From Streptomycetaceae bacterium (GTDB lineage: Bacteria; Actinomycetota; Actinomycetes; Nanopelagicales; Nanopelagicaceae), in the NCBI GenBank assembly GCA_027488575.1, contig JAIYBJ010000039.1, positions 54,410-118,409 of the forward strand: DNA of 64,000 nt. The letters are read 5' to 3'. Positions within the stretch are counted from its first letter, which is position 1. Each line of letters begins with the position of its first letter. The notes under the pieces are model-generated. The model saw only the letters and a list, made by a program, of their open reading frames with translations. It did not search any database and was not told the origin of the DNA. A program made the translations under genes and the position numbers. Below, piece after piece: positions 9,597 to 19,621 of this stretch.

Positions 9597-10170
9597 ATAG
9601 TGATGCACCCAGAAATGCCCAGGTGGCAATCTCGATGCCAGGCAAATCTAATTGCCAAGCAATTAGCACGATAAACATAAAACTTGCACGAACCGGTCTT
9701 TCGGTAAATGTCACTAGTCCAAGATCTTTTACGCCAAGCGATGAGACTCGTGCCCGCATGTATTCCTGCGTTGAAGCAACAAGCCATAGTGCGATACACA
9801 AGTATGCAGGTATTCCAATTACATACAGTGCGTACAGCCAGAGCGCTTCACTGATTCGATCAACGACTGAGTCAAGTAGCGCACCCCAGTTTGAGGCGCG
9901 GTTTTGAAAGATTGCAACACTTCCATCAATACCATCGAAAAATAGTGAAACAACAATGAGTGCAATTGCCCATGGTGTCTGGGCGGTAAATGCCACGCCA
10001 ATAGCGCTGACCAATCCCAACATGGTTAATACATTTGGAGTTATGCGCAAGAGCGTGCACAGCAAGCCAAATCTGTATGAGATAGCAAGCCATCCCCCGA
10101 CAATTCCCGTCGTTGGCGCAGAGTTATGGAGTTCACTCCATCTATCTTTAAATTGCTCGCGCGAAATCAA
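9550..10170 (-). CDS. CDP-alcohol phosphatidyltransferase family protein
   Basis: Membrane protein with a degenerate CDP-alcohol motif: DGIDGSVAIFQNRASNWGALLDSVVDRISE. Confidence 0.8.
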   Translation of the reverse strand: MISREQFKDRWSELHNSAPTTGIVGGWLAISYRFGLLCTLLRITPNVLTMLGLVSAIGVAFTAQTPWAIALIVVSLFFDGIDGSVAIFQNRASNWGALLDSVVDRISEALWLYALYVIGIPAYLCIALWLVASTQEYMRARVSSLGVKDLGLVTFTERPVRASFMFIVLIAWQLDLPGIEIATWAFLGASLFSAISVMRFAYSRLR

Positions 10171-10224
10171 TGGCTTAAGCCTTTCTAAAATGACTAGAAC
10201 TATTGCGCAGGGTACCGTTACCGC

Positions 10225-11310
10225 GTGGCTTATGAGAAGAACGCTGATCCAGCTGCGATTCGCCTGTTAATCGAGAGCGAACTCGCGACTTTTCTCGGTG
10301 CTCAGAAGAAGTATCTAGAATCAATTGGAAGCGAACTGAGGCCCGCATCTGATGCGCTCTCATCTTTTTTGTTAGATGGCGGAAAAAGGTTTCGACCACT
10401 CTTTGCCTACTTTGGCTTTCTGAGTGCAGGCGGTTCTTATTCCTCTGAAGTAATACGTGCGTGTTCAAGCCTTGAGTTATTGCAAGCGTGCGCACTGATC
10501 CACGATGACTTGATGGATGGATCAGATACTCGTCGAGGTAAGCCAGCAATCCATAAACACTTTGAAAAATTGCACACACAAGAAAGCGCTGTTGGTTCAT
10601 CAGTTGGCTTTGGACAAGCTGCCGCCATTCTCTTGGGAGATTTAGCACTTGTTTATTCTGATCTTGCACTTCATCAAAGTGGAATCAAGGCCGAAGTATT
10701 GCCTCAAGTTTTGGCTGTGCACGATGAAATGCGCGTTGAGTTAATGGCCGGTCAATTCTTAGATGTTTACGAACAAACCAGAAGCACTCATACTGTCGAA
10801 CGCGCACTCACCATTGCCCGATACAAGTCCGGCAAATACACAATTGAGCGCCCGTTACATTTTGGTGCTGCAATAGCGACCACAGATAAGCAAGCGTTAG
10901 CTGAAGTCACTTCCCATTTATCTTCTTATGGCTTGCCTCTCGGAGAAGCATTCCAATTGCGCGATGATCTTCTGGGAGTCTTTGGTAATCCCGAATTAAC
11001 AGGCAAACCTGCCGGCGATGATTTACGGGAAGGAAAGCGCACAGTCCTTGTTGCGATGGCGCAGGAGTCCATGAGTGCGACGGACATTAAAGAATTTGAA
11101 TCACTATTCGGTAAACAAGAATTGGATGCATCAGGTGTTGAGAAACTACGTTCAATAATCACTGATAGTGGAGCACCTACTCATGTTGAAAATCTCATCT
11201 CTGAGTTAACAAATACAGCAATTCACGCACTTGATACTCCATCAATTGCGGATACGGCCCGCACGGTCCTAAGTGATCTTGCAATTATCGCTACGAAGAG
11301 GAATCTCTAA
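10225..11310 (+). CDS. crtE: Polyprenyl (GGPP-type) diphosphate synthase
   Basis: GTG start; first Asp-rich motif ALIHDDLMDGSDTRRGKP, second LRDDLLGVFGN; ATG overlap with downstream crtI. Confidence 0.88.
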   Translation: MAYEKNADPAAIRLLIESELATFLGAQKKYLESIGSELRPASDALSSFLLDGGKRFRPLFAYFGFLSAGGSYSSEVIRACSSLELLQACALIHDDLMDGSDTRRGKPAIHKHFEKLHTQESAVGSSVGFGQAAAILLGDLALVYSDLALHQSGIKAEVLPQVLAVHDEMRVELMAGQFLDVYEQTRSTHTVERALTIARYKSGKYTIERPLHFGAAIATTDKQALAEVTSHLSSYGLPLGEAFQLRDDLLGVFGNPELTGKPAGDDLREGKRTVLVAMAQESMSATDIKEFESLFGKQELDASGVEKLRSIITDSGAPTHVENLISELTNTAIHALDTPSIADTARTVLSDLAIIATKRNL

Positions 11311-12794
11311 TGCCAAAGCGCGTCAAAGGACCCACAGATCACGTCGTTGTTGTCGGTGCAGGATTAGCCGGATTGAGCGCTGCCCTTCGATTAGCAGGTG
11401 CTGGTCGTAAAGTAACTGTGATTGAACGCGAAAGTGTTCCTGGTGGACGAAATGGTTTACTCAACAAAGATGGCTATGCCTTTGATACAGGTCCAAGTGT
11501 TTTAACAATGCCTTCTTTAATCAATGATGCCTTTAATAGCGTCGGCGAAGAACTTAAAGATTGGTTAGAGCTAACACCAGTTGCTCCTCTATATCGCGCC
11601 TTTTATGCAGATGGATCGCAAATCGATATTCATGCAAACACAGAACAGATGGAAGCAGAAATCGCAAAAACAGTGAGTCCCGCTGAAGCTGCTGGATATC
11701 GCCGCTACGTAGATTTCGTAACTAAGTTATACAAGTACGAAATGAATGATTTCATCGACAGAAACATTGATTCACCCCTGAATCTTTTGACTCCAAATCT
11801 GGCTCGCCTGATTGCATTAGGCGGATTTAGACGACTATCTCCAAAAGTTAATCAATTTATGAAAGATCCACGCCTGCAAAAAGTTTATTCATTCCAAGCA
11901 ATGTATGCAGGCGTTAGCCCACAGCAAGCGCTAGCAATTTATGCCGTCATTGCATACATGGATTCTGTAAACGGTGTCTTCTTTCCTAAAGGCGGAATGC
12001 ACGCAGTGCCGCGTGCACTTGCTGCTGCGGCGCAAAAACACGGTGTTGAGTTTATGTACAACACAAGCGCAGAAAAGATTGAAACAGCCAATGGCCGTGC
12101 CAAAGCTGTAATAACCAACACTGGTCAACGCATTGAGTGTGACGCGCTGGTACTGAACCCTGATTTACCTGTTGCGTGGCGCGATCTTCTTGGAAAAACT
12201 CCACTCTCGGTTAAGCGCCTTCGCTATTCACCATCATGTGTGACCCTGCTGGTCGGTTCATCCAAAAAATATGATCATGTCGCTCACCACAACATTCACT
12301 TCGGTGAATCATGGGATGGCGTATTTGATGAGTTGATTAAGAAGAAAACTCTCATGAGCGATCCAAGTGTGCTCGTAACAATTCCAACAAAAGATGATCC
12401 ATCTCTGGCTCCTGCTGGTAAAGAGTCGTATTACGTCTTGTTCCCAACTCCGAATTTAGATGCCGATATTGATTGGAAGAAACAAGCAGGTCCATATCGA
12501 GATCACATGATTAAAACATTAGAGGATCGTGGATACACCGGTTTCTCTGAAGGAATTGAGACTGAAGTAATGACTACTCCCCTTGATTGGCAAGATCAAG
12601 GAATGGAGCGGGGTGCACCATTTGCAAGTGCACATACTTTCTTCCAAACAGGTCCATTTAGACCACGCAATATGGCTGGCGGATTTGAAAACATTGTCTT
12701 CACAGGATCAGGAACACAACCAGGCGTTGGTGTACCAATGGTTTTGATTTCAGGTCGTTTGGCTGCAGAAAGAATTGTTGGACCAGTTAAGTAA
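11310..12794 (+). CDS. crtI: Phytoene desaturase
   Basis: VVVVGAGLAGLSAALRLAGAGRKVTVIERESVPGGRNGLLNKDGYAFDTGPSVLTMP; C-terminal TGSGTQPGVGVPMVLISGRLAAERI; directly upstream of crtB. Confidence 0.92.
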   Translation: MPKRVKGPTDHVVVVGAGLAGLSAALRLAGAGRKVTVIERESVPGGRNGLLNKDGYAFDTGPSVLTMPSLINDAFNSVGEELKDWLELTPVAPLYRAFYADGSQIDIHANTEQMEAEIAKTVSPAEAAGYRRYVDFVTKLYKYEMNDFIDRNIDSPLNLLTPNLARLIALGGFRRLSPKVNQFMKDPRLQKVYSFQAMYAGVSPQQALAIYAVIAYMDSVNGVFFPKGGMHAVPRALAAAAQKHGVEFMYNTSAEKIETANGRAKAVITNTGQRIECDALVLNPDLPVAWRDLLGKTPLSVKRLRYSPSCVTLLVGSSKKYDHVAHHNIHFGESWDGVFDELIKKKTLMSDPSVLVTIPTKDDPSLAPAGKESYYVLFPTPNLDADIDWKKQAGPYRDHMIKTLEDRGYTGFSEGIETEVMTTPLDWQDQGMERGAPFASAHTFFQTGPFRPRNMAGGFENIVFTGSGTQPGVGVPMVLISGRLAAERIVGPVK

Positions 12795-13694
12795 ATGAAT
12801 GAGTTAGATGCTGCTGGAATAAAAGATCCAGTTCTGCGAGCTTCTTATGAAGAGTGCAAGCGTCTTAACTCTTTGCACGGAAAAACTTACTATCTTGCGA
12901 CACTGTTGTTGCCAGCGCACAAGCGTCCATTTGTTCATGCCTTGTACGGGTTTGCACGATATGCAGATGAAATTGTTGATGATCTCTCTTCGACACTCAG
13001 TGATCAAGAAAAAGCTGCGCACCTTAAAACGTGGGGCGACTCGGTTCTGGCATCCATTTCAACTGGAATTAGCACTGACCATGTTGGCGCCGCCTTAATT
13101 GATACTGTCAGAAGATTTAATATTCCAGAGCAACACTTTGTAGATTTCTTGCATTCAATGACTATGGATTTAACGGTCGGAACATACAAGACTTATGACG
13201 ATCTGATGGAGTACGTGTATGGCTCTGCCGCAGTTATCGGGCTTCAAATGGTTCCAATTTTGGGTCCACTTTCTGATGCGGCGTACGAACCGGCAAAGAA
13301 GCTAGGAATTGCATTTCAGTTAGCAAATTTCATTCGTGACGTCGGTGAAGATTTAGATCGTGGCCGCATTTATCTCCCACTAGATGAGCTTGCACAATTC
13401 GGAGTAACACAAGAAATGCTCCGCGCAAAGAAACTGACACCTGAGATTACTGCGGCTCTTAAGTTTCAAATAGAGCGGGTGAGACAACTACAACGTGAAG
13501 CTGAACCCGGAATTCAATTGTTGGAATCATCTAGCCGTCCGTGCATCATGGCTGCCAGCACTTTGTACTGTGGAATAGTTGATGAAGTAGAAAAAATTGG
13601 ATACGACGTCTTTAACAAACGCGCCAAAACATCGACTGGACGCAGATTAAGAGTTGCTCTTCCGGCATTTATCCGCGCCCTTGCTGCACGATAA
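12795..13694 (+). CDS. crtB: Phytoene synthase
   Basis: LLPAHKRPFVHALYGFARYADEIVDD, QLANFIRDVGEDLDRGRIYLPLDELAQFGV. Confidence 0.93.
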   Translation: MNELDAAGIKDPVLRASYEECKRLNSLHGKTYYLATLLLPAHKRPFVHALYGFARYADEIVDDLSSTLSDQEKAAHLKTWGDSVLASISTGISTDHVGAALIDTVRRFNIPEQHFVDFLHSMTMDLTVGTYKTYDDLMEYVYGSAAVIGLQMVPILGPLSDAAYEPAKKLGIAFQLANFIRDVGEDLDRGRIYLPLDELAQFGVTQEMLRAKKLTPEITAALKFQIERVRQLQREAEPGIQLLESSSRPCIMAASTLYCGIVDEVEKIGYDVFNKRAKTSTGRRLRVALPAFIRALAAR

Positions 13695-13712
13695 AAACAT
13701 TTCTCATATAGT

Positions 13713-13796
13713 TAGTGATGCGGGAGCCACTCTTGGCTGAGAGGGTCTGAAATTCAGATCGACCGCTTGACCCGTCCGGTAATGCGGATGTGGAAG
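13713..13796 (+). promoter_or_regulatory. TPP riboswitch (THI element)
   Basis: TGCGGGAGCC...TTGGCTGAGAGGGTCTGAAATTCAGATCGACCGCTTGACCCGTCCGGTAATGCGGATGTGGAAGG matches the THI-box core (GCTGAGAGG, GACC-CTTGA, TAATGCGG); 12-20 nt before a PnuC-family ORF. Confidence 0.88.
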
Positions 13797-13807
13797 GGAT
13801 TGCAATA

Positions 13808-14389
13808 ATGTCTACAATTTTGTTTACAGCCTGGCAATACGAAGTATCTATTCTTGAATTTTCTGCAGCACTCACATCTTTTATCGGTGTTGGACTTGGT
13901 GTAACGGCAAAGAGAATTACATGGCCATGGTGGGCACTTAGCAGTGCGCTCTATGCAGTTTTTTTCTATCAGGCAGATTTGTTTGCAAGTGCCGCCCTCC
14001 AAATAGTTTTTATCGCTGCAGCAATTTGGGGTTGGTTTGGTTGGGGACCAAAAGGCGCAGTCCCATCAGCACTATCAACTAAACACCGCCTGTATTGGGC
14101 AGCTGGTTTAGTCATCTCATTCTTAGCACTTACTCCTCTGCTGCAAAGTGCTGGCGCTGCTGCAACATGGTCTGATGCAATTATTTTTCTTGGAAGTTTC
14201 TTTGCACAAGCAATCATGGTCTACGAAAAATACGAAGCATGGCCACTCTGGCTCGCAATTGATCTACTCGCAACAGTTCAGTACGCAGTTTTGGGTTATT
14301 GGTTTACGGCAGTCTTGTATGCAGCGTTCTCCGTTATAGCTGTAATTGGATGGAAGCGTTGGTATGAATCTCACCGAAGCGCTCACTGA
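13808..14389 (+). CDS. pnuT: PnuC-family transporter, probably PnuT (thiamine) because of the TPP riboswitch
   Basis: Small multi-TM protein with TAKRITWPWWALSSALYAVFFYQADLFASAALQIVFIAAAIWGWFGW; ATG 13808 follows GGAAGGG. Confidence 0.82.
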   Translation: MSTILFTAWQYEVSILEFSAALTSFIGVGLGVTAKRITWPWWALSSALYAVFFYQADLFASAALQIVFIAAAIWGWFGWGPKGAVPSALSTKHRLYWAAGLVISFLALTPLLQSAGAAATWSDAIIFLGSFFAQAIMVYEKYEAWPLWLAIDLLATVQYAVLGYWFTAVLYAAFSVIAVIGWKRWYESHRSAH

Positions 14390-14903
14390 TTTAATCGCAA
14401 CCGATGGGCCACATCTAATCGCAATTGATGGTCCAGCCGGAAGCGGCAAAAGCACGCTGGCAAAAAATCTCTATCTTTATTTCAGTAATTCGCGTGAAGT
14501 AAATCTGCTTGGTTTAGATGATATTTATGATGGCTGGGATAACGCTCTTGGTGAGAAGTTAACTAAAGATCTAGGCCGAATTGCACAAGCGCACACGAAC
14601 AAAGAACCAATATCAGTACCCATTTATGATTGGTCTACTTCTTCATACGGTGCTGCCCGTGAAATTAAGCCACGAGAAATTCTGATTATTGAAGGTGTTG
14701 GAAGCGCACAAGAGATTATCCGTGCCAGCAAAGCAGTCACAATTTGGATGGAGATCGATCCAGAACACGGCGTGAAACGGGTACTTGAACGAGATGGTCA
14801 TCACATTGCTGAACACATGAAGGCGTGGCAGGTTATTCAAAGTCAGCACTTTGCACAATCAGGCTCCAAAGAAAATGCCGATTTCGTTATCACCGCACAA
14901 TAA
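14364..14903 (+). CDS. P-loop kinase, uridine-kinase-like
   Basis: Walker A AIDGPAGSGKSTLA, DDIYDGWDNA, IIEGVGS; start ATG 14364 overlaps the 3' end of pnuT by 26 bp. Confidence 0.75.
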   Translation: MNLTEALTDLIATDGPHLIAIDGPAGSGKSTLAKNLYLYFSNSREVNLLGLDDIYDGWDNALGEKLTKDLGRIAQAHTNKEPISVPIYDWSTSSYGAAREIKPREILIIEGVGSAQEIIRASKAVTIWMEIDPEHGVKRVLERDGHHIAEHMKAWQVIQSQHFAQSGSKENADFVITAQ

Positions 14904-14954
14904 ATTGGGCGCGCCAGACGCATCTATCTAAGGGCTTTTACCTAAGATTTCCAC

Positions 14955-16847
14955 GTGTCTGATCTATCTGGTGAACTCATTGATGGGCGCTACCAACTCA
15001 TCTCCCAAATAGCTCAAGGCGGAATGGCCAGTATTTATTCAGCCATTGATACGCGCTTGGATAGAAAAGTTGCTGTAAAGATTATGCATCCGCATTTAGC
15101 TCAAGATGAAGCATTCGTTAATCGCTTCATCCGTGAAGCAAAAGCTGCTGCTGCGCTTTCACATCCCAATGCGGTTTCTGTGCAGGATCAAGGTTGGAAC
15201 ACCAATGGCGTACCCGCGGTGTTTATTGTGATGGAAATGGTTGAAGGCCACACACTTCGCGAGTATTTAGATGAATCAGGAAAGTTTGGTGTTGCACAGA
15301 CTCTGCAATATCTCACTGCCATTCTTGGTGCCCTTGCCGCTGCGCATAAATTAGGAATTATTCATAGAGATATAAAACCTGAAAATATTTTGGTCTCTAA
15401 CGATGGCCGAATTAAGGTTGCGGACTTCGGATTAGCTCATGGTGCGTTAATCGGCAGCACTTTAACTGCTGAATCAAGTGTTGTGCTCGGGAGCGTTTCA
15501 TATCTATCCCCCGAACAAGTACAGCGTGGTATCTCTGATTCACGAAGTGATGTTTACTCAACTGGAATTCTTGCCTACGAGTTTTTAGTTGGTGAAAAAC
15601 CATTCTCCGGTGATAGTCCTATTCAGATTGCATATATGCACGTAAATAATCGTGTACCCCGCGTTAGTTCGCATAGGTCTGATATCCCTAAAGAGCTTGA
15701 TGACCTTATTTATTCAGCCACAAGTACAAATCCAGATGAGCGTCCACGAGATGCTGGAGTCTTCTTATCTGCAATCCAAGATATTGCTCGATCACTTGAT
15801 CCAAAAAGAAATCAACTCAGCCTTGAACTAGATATTCCAATGCAAAAGATTTCCGAAAAACCATCTCGAACAAAGAAAAAAGCTAAACCTGAACCAGTAC
15901 GAGAAGTTACTCAAGAAAAACCAATTCGTGAGATGACTGCTGGTACAAAGCGTCGAATAAGCAAACGTGTACGTCGTAATCGAATAATTGCTGCAATGCT
16001 CGCAGTCGCGCTAGGAATTGGCGGATGGTATGTATTGGTCGGCCCAGGTTCGCGCATTGTTGTTCCATCGGTAGTCGGCGCAAGTGTTGAAGAAGCAAGT
16101 GCCGTGTTGGCCCCACTTGGACTTCGTTCAGAAGTCATAGAAAATCGTTTTGATGAAGACATTGCAGCAGGCAAGATTTTGGAATCCAATCCAAGCGGTG
16201 GAGACAAGATTGATGCTGGTGGCAGCGTTAAGTTAGTTATATCCAAAGGTCAAGAGCGTTATGTGATTCCTGTATTAACTGGATTAACACCAGAGGCTGC
16301 ACTGAAATTGTTAACAAATCAGCCCCTTAAATCTGCCGGCATCGTTGAAGAGTTCAATACGACAATTCCTAAGGGATTGGTGATTTCCACTAATCCATCC
16401 AATGGCCAAAAGGTTAAGCGTGATACCCCGGTAACAATTCTTGTCAGCAAGGGCGTCGAGCAAATTGCTCTAGCGACCTATGTTGGCCAAAGCGCAGATC
16501 AAGCACAAAATGAATTAACTGAAGCTGGCTTTAATGTCGAAAGCTCATTTGCATATAGTGAAACGGCTGCTGCTGGCACCGTTGTTTCGCAAGTACCTTC
16601 TGGCGTTGTTACTGCAGCTAAAGGATCAACAATTACATTAGTTGTGTCAAAGGGTTCTAAATTTGTCTTTATCCCAAATATTTACTCGATTGAAACTACT
16701 AAGGCGATGGCAACCCTGAAAGATTTAGGACTTAAAGTCAAGGTTCGAAGCATTGGAAAGAAAACGATTAAGTACGTGACAAATGTATCTCCGAAGGTAG
16801 GCGCGAAGGTACTACGTGGCACCGTCGTAACCATCACAGTAGGCTAG
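14955..16847 (+). CDS. PknB-type Ser/Thr protein kinase with four C-terminal PASTA repeats
   Basis: GTG start; kinase motifs RKVAVKIMHPHLA, HRDIKPENILV, DFGLAH; TM segment IIAAMLAVALGIGGWYVLV; four PASTA-like units from about residue 370. Confidence 0.93.
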   Translation: MSDLSGELIDGRYQLISQIAQGGMASIYSAIDTRLDRKVAVKIMHPHLAQDEAFVNRFIREAKAAAALSHPNAVSVQDQGWNTNGVPAVFIVMEMVEGHTLREYLDESGKFGVAQTLQYLTAILGALAAAHKLGIIHRDIKPENILVSNDGRIKVADFGLAHGALIGSTLTAESSVVLGSVSYLSPEQVQRGISDSRSDVYSTGILAYEFLVGEKPFSGDSPIQIAYMHVNNRVPRVSSHRSDIPKELDDLIYSATSTNPDERPRDAGVFLSAIQDIARSLDPKRNQLSLELDIPMQKISEKPSRTKKKAKPEPVREVTQEKPIREMTAGTKRRISKRVRRNRIIAAMLAVALGIGGWYVLVGPGSRIVVPSVVGASVEEASAVLAPLGLRSEVIENRFDEDIAAGKILESNPSGGDKIDAGGSVKLVISKGQERYVIPVLTGLTPEAALKLLTNQPLKSAGIVEEFNTTIPKGLVISTNPSNGQKVKRDTPVTILVSKGVEQIALATYVGQSADQAQNELTEAGFNVESSFAYSETAAAGTVVSQVPSGVVTAAKGSTITLVVSKGSKFVFIPNIYSIETTKAMATLKDLGLKVKVRSIGKKTIKYVTNVSPKVGAKVLRGTVVTITVG

Positions 16848-16851
16848 GCCG

Positions 16852-17715
16852 ATGCCAGCCACAGTGAAGAAACCTCGTATTGGAGCCCACACACCAACTA
16901 CAGGTGGAATGGCAAAACGTTCCATTGAATATGCGCGAACAATTGGCGCCGAAGCAATCCAAGTATTTGCATCAAACCCACGTCAATGGTCAATGCCTGA
17001 TGCCAATCTAAATGCAGATAATGAATTTAAGGAAAAAGCTGCTGAACTAGATTTAGAAGTATATGTTCACGCACCATTTCTCATTAATTTAGGCTCTCCT
17101 ACTGAAGATACATATAAGAACTCTTTAGCAGCAACAGAGTACGCACTCAAAAGAGCAGTAGATATCGGAGCATTGGGATCGGTTATTCACACAGGTTCAG
17201 CTGTAAAAGAAGATAATGTAAAACAGGCATGGAAACAGATTCATGAAGGCATGATGCCCATCCTCAATAAGTTAAGTGATGATTCTCCTTATCTACTATT
17301 AGAGCCAACGGCAGGACAGGGGCAATCACTAGTTAAGAAACTTGATGATCTAGAAAATTATTTGAAAGCTCTGGAATATCATCCACGCGTCGGCATTTGC
17401 TTAGACACATGTCACGTATTTGCTGCCGGACATGACATATCCGTAAAGGGTGGAATGAGCGCAACAATTGATCTGCTCGTAGAAATTGCTGGTATCGAGC
17501 GTTTCCAGTTAGTTCACGCAAATGATTCGATGGATGTGTGCGGAGCCCTAAAGGATCGTCATCAGAATCTAGGTGATGGACACATCGGCATCGATCCCTT
17601 TAAGGAGATGTTGGCGCATCCAGCCGTTGCTAATGCTCCATTGATTCTTGAAACTCCAGGTCTAGAAGAAAAACATGGCCCTGAAGTAGCACTGCTTAAG
17701 AAGTTGCGCGGATGA
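16852..17715 (+). CDS. nfo: Deoxyribonuclease IV (AP endonuclease)
   Basis: RIGAHTPTTGGMAKRSIEYARTIGAEAIQVFASNPRQW, GICLDTCHVFAAGHDI, VHANDSMDVCGALKDRHQNLGDGHIG. Confidence 0.92.
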   Translation: MPATVKKPRIGAHTPTTGGMAKRSIEYARTIGAEAIQVFASNPRQWSMPDANLNADNEFKEKAAELDLEVYVHAPFLINLGSPTEDTYKNSLAATEYALKRAVDIGALGSVIHTGSAVKEDNVKQAWKQIHEGMMPILNKLSDDSPYLLLEPTAGQGQSLVKKLDDLENYLKALEYHPRVGICLDTCHVFAAGHDISVKGGMSATIDLLVEIAGIERFQLVHANDSMDVCGALKDRHQNLGDGHIGIDPFKEMLAHPAVANAPLILETPGLEEKHGPEVALLKKLRG

Positions 17716-18575
17716 GTACACAACACGCCACAAGAATTAAATTAGCTCCGTGGGCATTGTTACTCGTTGCGGCTTCGTGGGGTTGGGCTTTCGTGATTAT
17801 GAAAGATTCAATTGCGCGCCAGAGTGTCAATAATTTTCTCTTTAGTCGCTTTGCACTCGCCGTAATTGTTATGGTTCTTATTCGTCCACAAGTTTTTCGA
17901 TTCTTCGATAAAGATCTAGTTACTCGTTCCGCTTTCGCAGGTACATTTCTTGGCGCTGGATATATTCTGCAAACACTCGGTCTAGAGCGCACAGGCGCTG
18001 CTATCACTGGTTTTATTACCGGGCTGTATGTTGTTTTTACTCCACTCATTGCAGCACTTGTGTTAAAGACGCGAATCTCTCTTTTGACGTGGAGTTGCGT
18101 GGCACTTGCCACAGTTGGTTTGGGTTTGCTTTCAATACGTGGTTGGTCTGTAGGCGTTGGTGAACTGCTGATTCTTGCTTGTGCATTCTGTTTTGGGGCT
18201 CACATCATTTCACTTGGCAAATGGAGCCGCGGACGTGATGCCTACGCAATGACTGTTATCCAGCTCGCGATGTGCACAGTGATTACCGGACTCGGTTCTG
18301 TTGCTGAAGGTGGATACTCACCACCGCCTGATTGGGGTGTGTGGGCAACAGTGATATTTACTGCAGTTGTTTGCACGGCTGTTGCATTCATGGTGCAGAC
18401 ATGGTCGCAGGCTCACATGAGTACAACAAAGGTTGCTGTGATTCTTACGATGGAAGTTGTCTTTGCAGCAGTATTTGCCATTTTATTTGGCGGCGAAAGC
18501 CTCACTCTTCAAACAGCTATCGGTGGAATCCTTGTTGTTATAGCAATGTATGTAATTGTTCTTAAAGAAGCATGA
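17712..18575 (+). CDS. EamA/DMT family transporter
   Basis: Two EamA-like halves, about 10 TM segments; ATGA overlap with nfo. Confidence 0.82.
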   Translation: MSTQHATRIKLAPWALLLVAASWGWAFVIMKDSIARQSVNNFLFSRFALAVIVMVLIRPQVFRFFDKDLVTRSAFAGTFLGAGYILQTLGLERTGAAITGFITGLYVVFTPLIAALVLKTRISLLTWSCVALATVGLGLLSIRGWSVGVGELLILACAFCFGAHIISLGKWSRGRDAYAMTVIQLAMCTVITGLGSVAEGGYSPPPDWGVWATVIFTAVVCTAVAFMVQTWSQAHMSTTKVAVILTMEVVFAAVFAILFGGESLTLQTAIGGILVVIAMYVIVLKEA

Positions 18576-18586
18576 GAAAATAAGTC

Positions 18587-19621
18587 ATGGCAATTGACCT
18601 TCGATCAGATACCGTTACTAAACCTTCACAAGGTATGCGAGATGCAATTGCATCAGCGCCCGTAGGAGATGACGTATATGGCGATGATCCAACTGTTAAC
18701 TCCCTTGAAGAACGAGTCGCTGCCCTCTTTGGAAAAGAAGCGGCGCTTTTCTCTCCGACTGGCTCGCTTGCAAATCAATTAGCAATTAGATCTCTAGTAG
18801 GTCCTGGCGAAGAGTTAATTGCAGAAACCAACTCACATATTGTCCGCGCCGAGCTCGGTGCTGCAGCAGTTTTCTCTGGGATAACAACTCGGACATGGCC
18901 TGCAAAAAATGGATTACTCAAAGCCGCCGATGCATTAGAAATTGCTCGCCCAAACTCTGGTCCTTATCTGGTCTCAACAACTGCCATTGCAGTAGAGAAC
19001 ACTCACAACTTTGGTGGCGGAACAGTGCAACCAATATCTGAAATTGCTGCCCTCAAAAAAGGTGCAGATGAAATTGGCGTTGCACTGCATTTAGATGGGG
19101 CGCGCATCTGGAATGCCCATGTAGCAAGTGGAGTATCTTTTTTAGAATACGGAAAATATTTCGACACAATTAGCGTCTGTTTATCTAAGGGTTTAGGTGC
19201 CCCTGTTGGTTCACTTGTTCTAGCAAGCAAGGAGATGATCACTCGCTCACGTGTCTGGCGCAAACGCTACGGGGCTGGAATGCGCCAAATTGGTCTTCTT
19301 GCTGCAGCCGGACATTACGCCCTTGATCACAACATCAATCGTCTTGCCGAAGATCATTCGCGAGCAAAGAAAATTGCATTAGCACTTGCCGCAATTGATT
19401 CATCTTTAATTGATCCAGCAACAGTTGATACAAACATTGTCGGTCTAGATCTTGCGCAATTGCCCTTTAGTGCCGCCGATTTTGCCGCTAAGTGCAAAGA
19501 GAATGGTTTGTGGATTAGTGCATTAGGACCAAAATATGCGCGTCTGGTGACTCACTTAGATTTCGATGATGCTCAAATGGATCAAGCAATTGAGATTTTA
19601 AAGCGCTGCCTCAAAGCGTAG
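18587..19621 (+). CDS. ltaE: Low-specificity threonine aldolase
   Basis: [79 protein letters not shown] region. Confidence 0.93.
   Translation: MAIDLRSDTVTKPSQGMRDAIASAPVGDDVYGDDPTVNSLEERVAALFGKEAALFSPTGSLANQLAIRSLVGPGEELIAETNSHIVRAELGAAAVFSGITTRTWPAKNGLLKAADALEIARPNSGPYLVSTTAIAVENTHNFGGGTVQPISEIAALKKGADEIGVALHLDGARIWNAHVASGVSFLEYGKYFDTISVCLSKGLGAPVGSLVLASKEMITRSRVWRKRYGAGMRQIGLLAAAGHYALDHNINRLAEDHSRAKKIALALAAIDSSLIDPATVDTNIVGLDLAQLPFSAADFAAKCKENGLWISALGPKYARLVTHLDFDDAQMDQAIEILKRCLKA

Noticed and set aside
10175-10669. 164-aa minus-strand ORF opposite crtE
   Set aside because: Antisense to a clearly conserved prenyl synthase; no domain signal.
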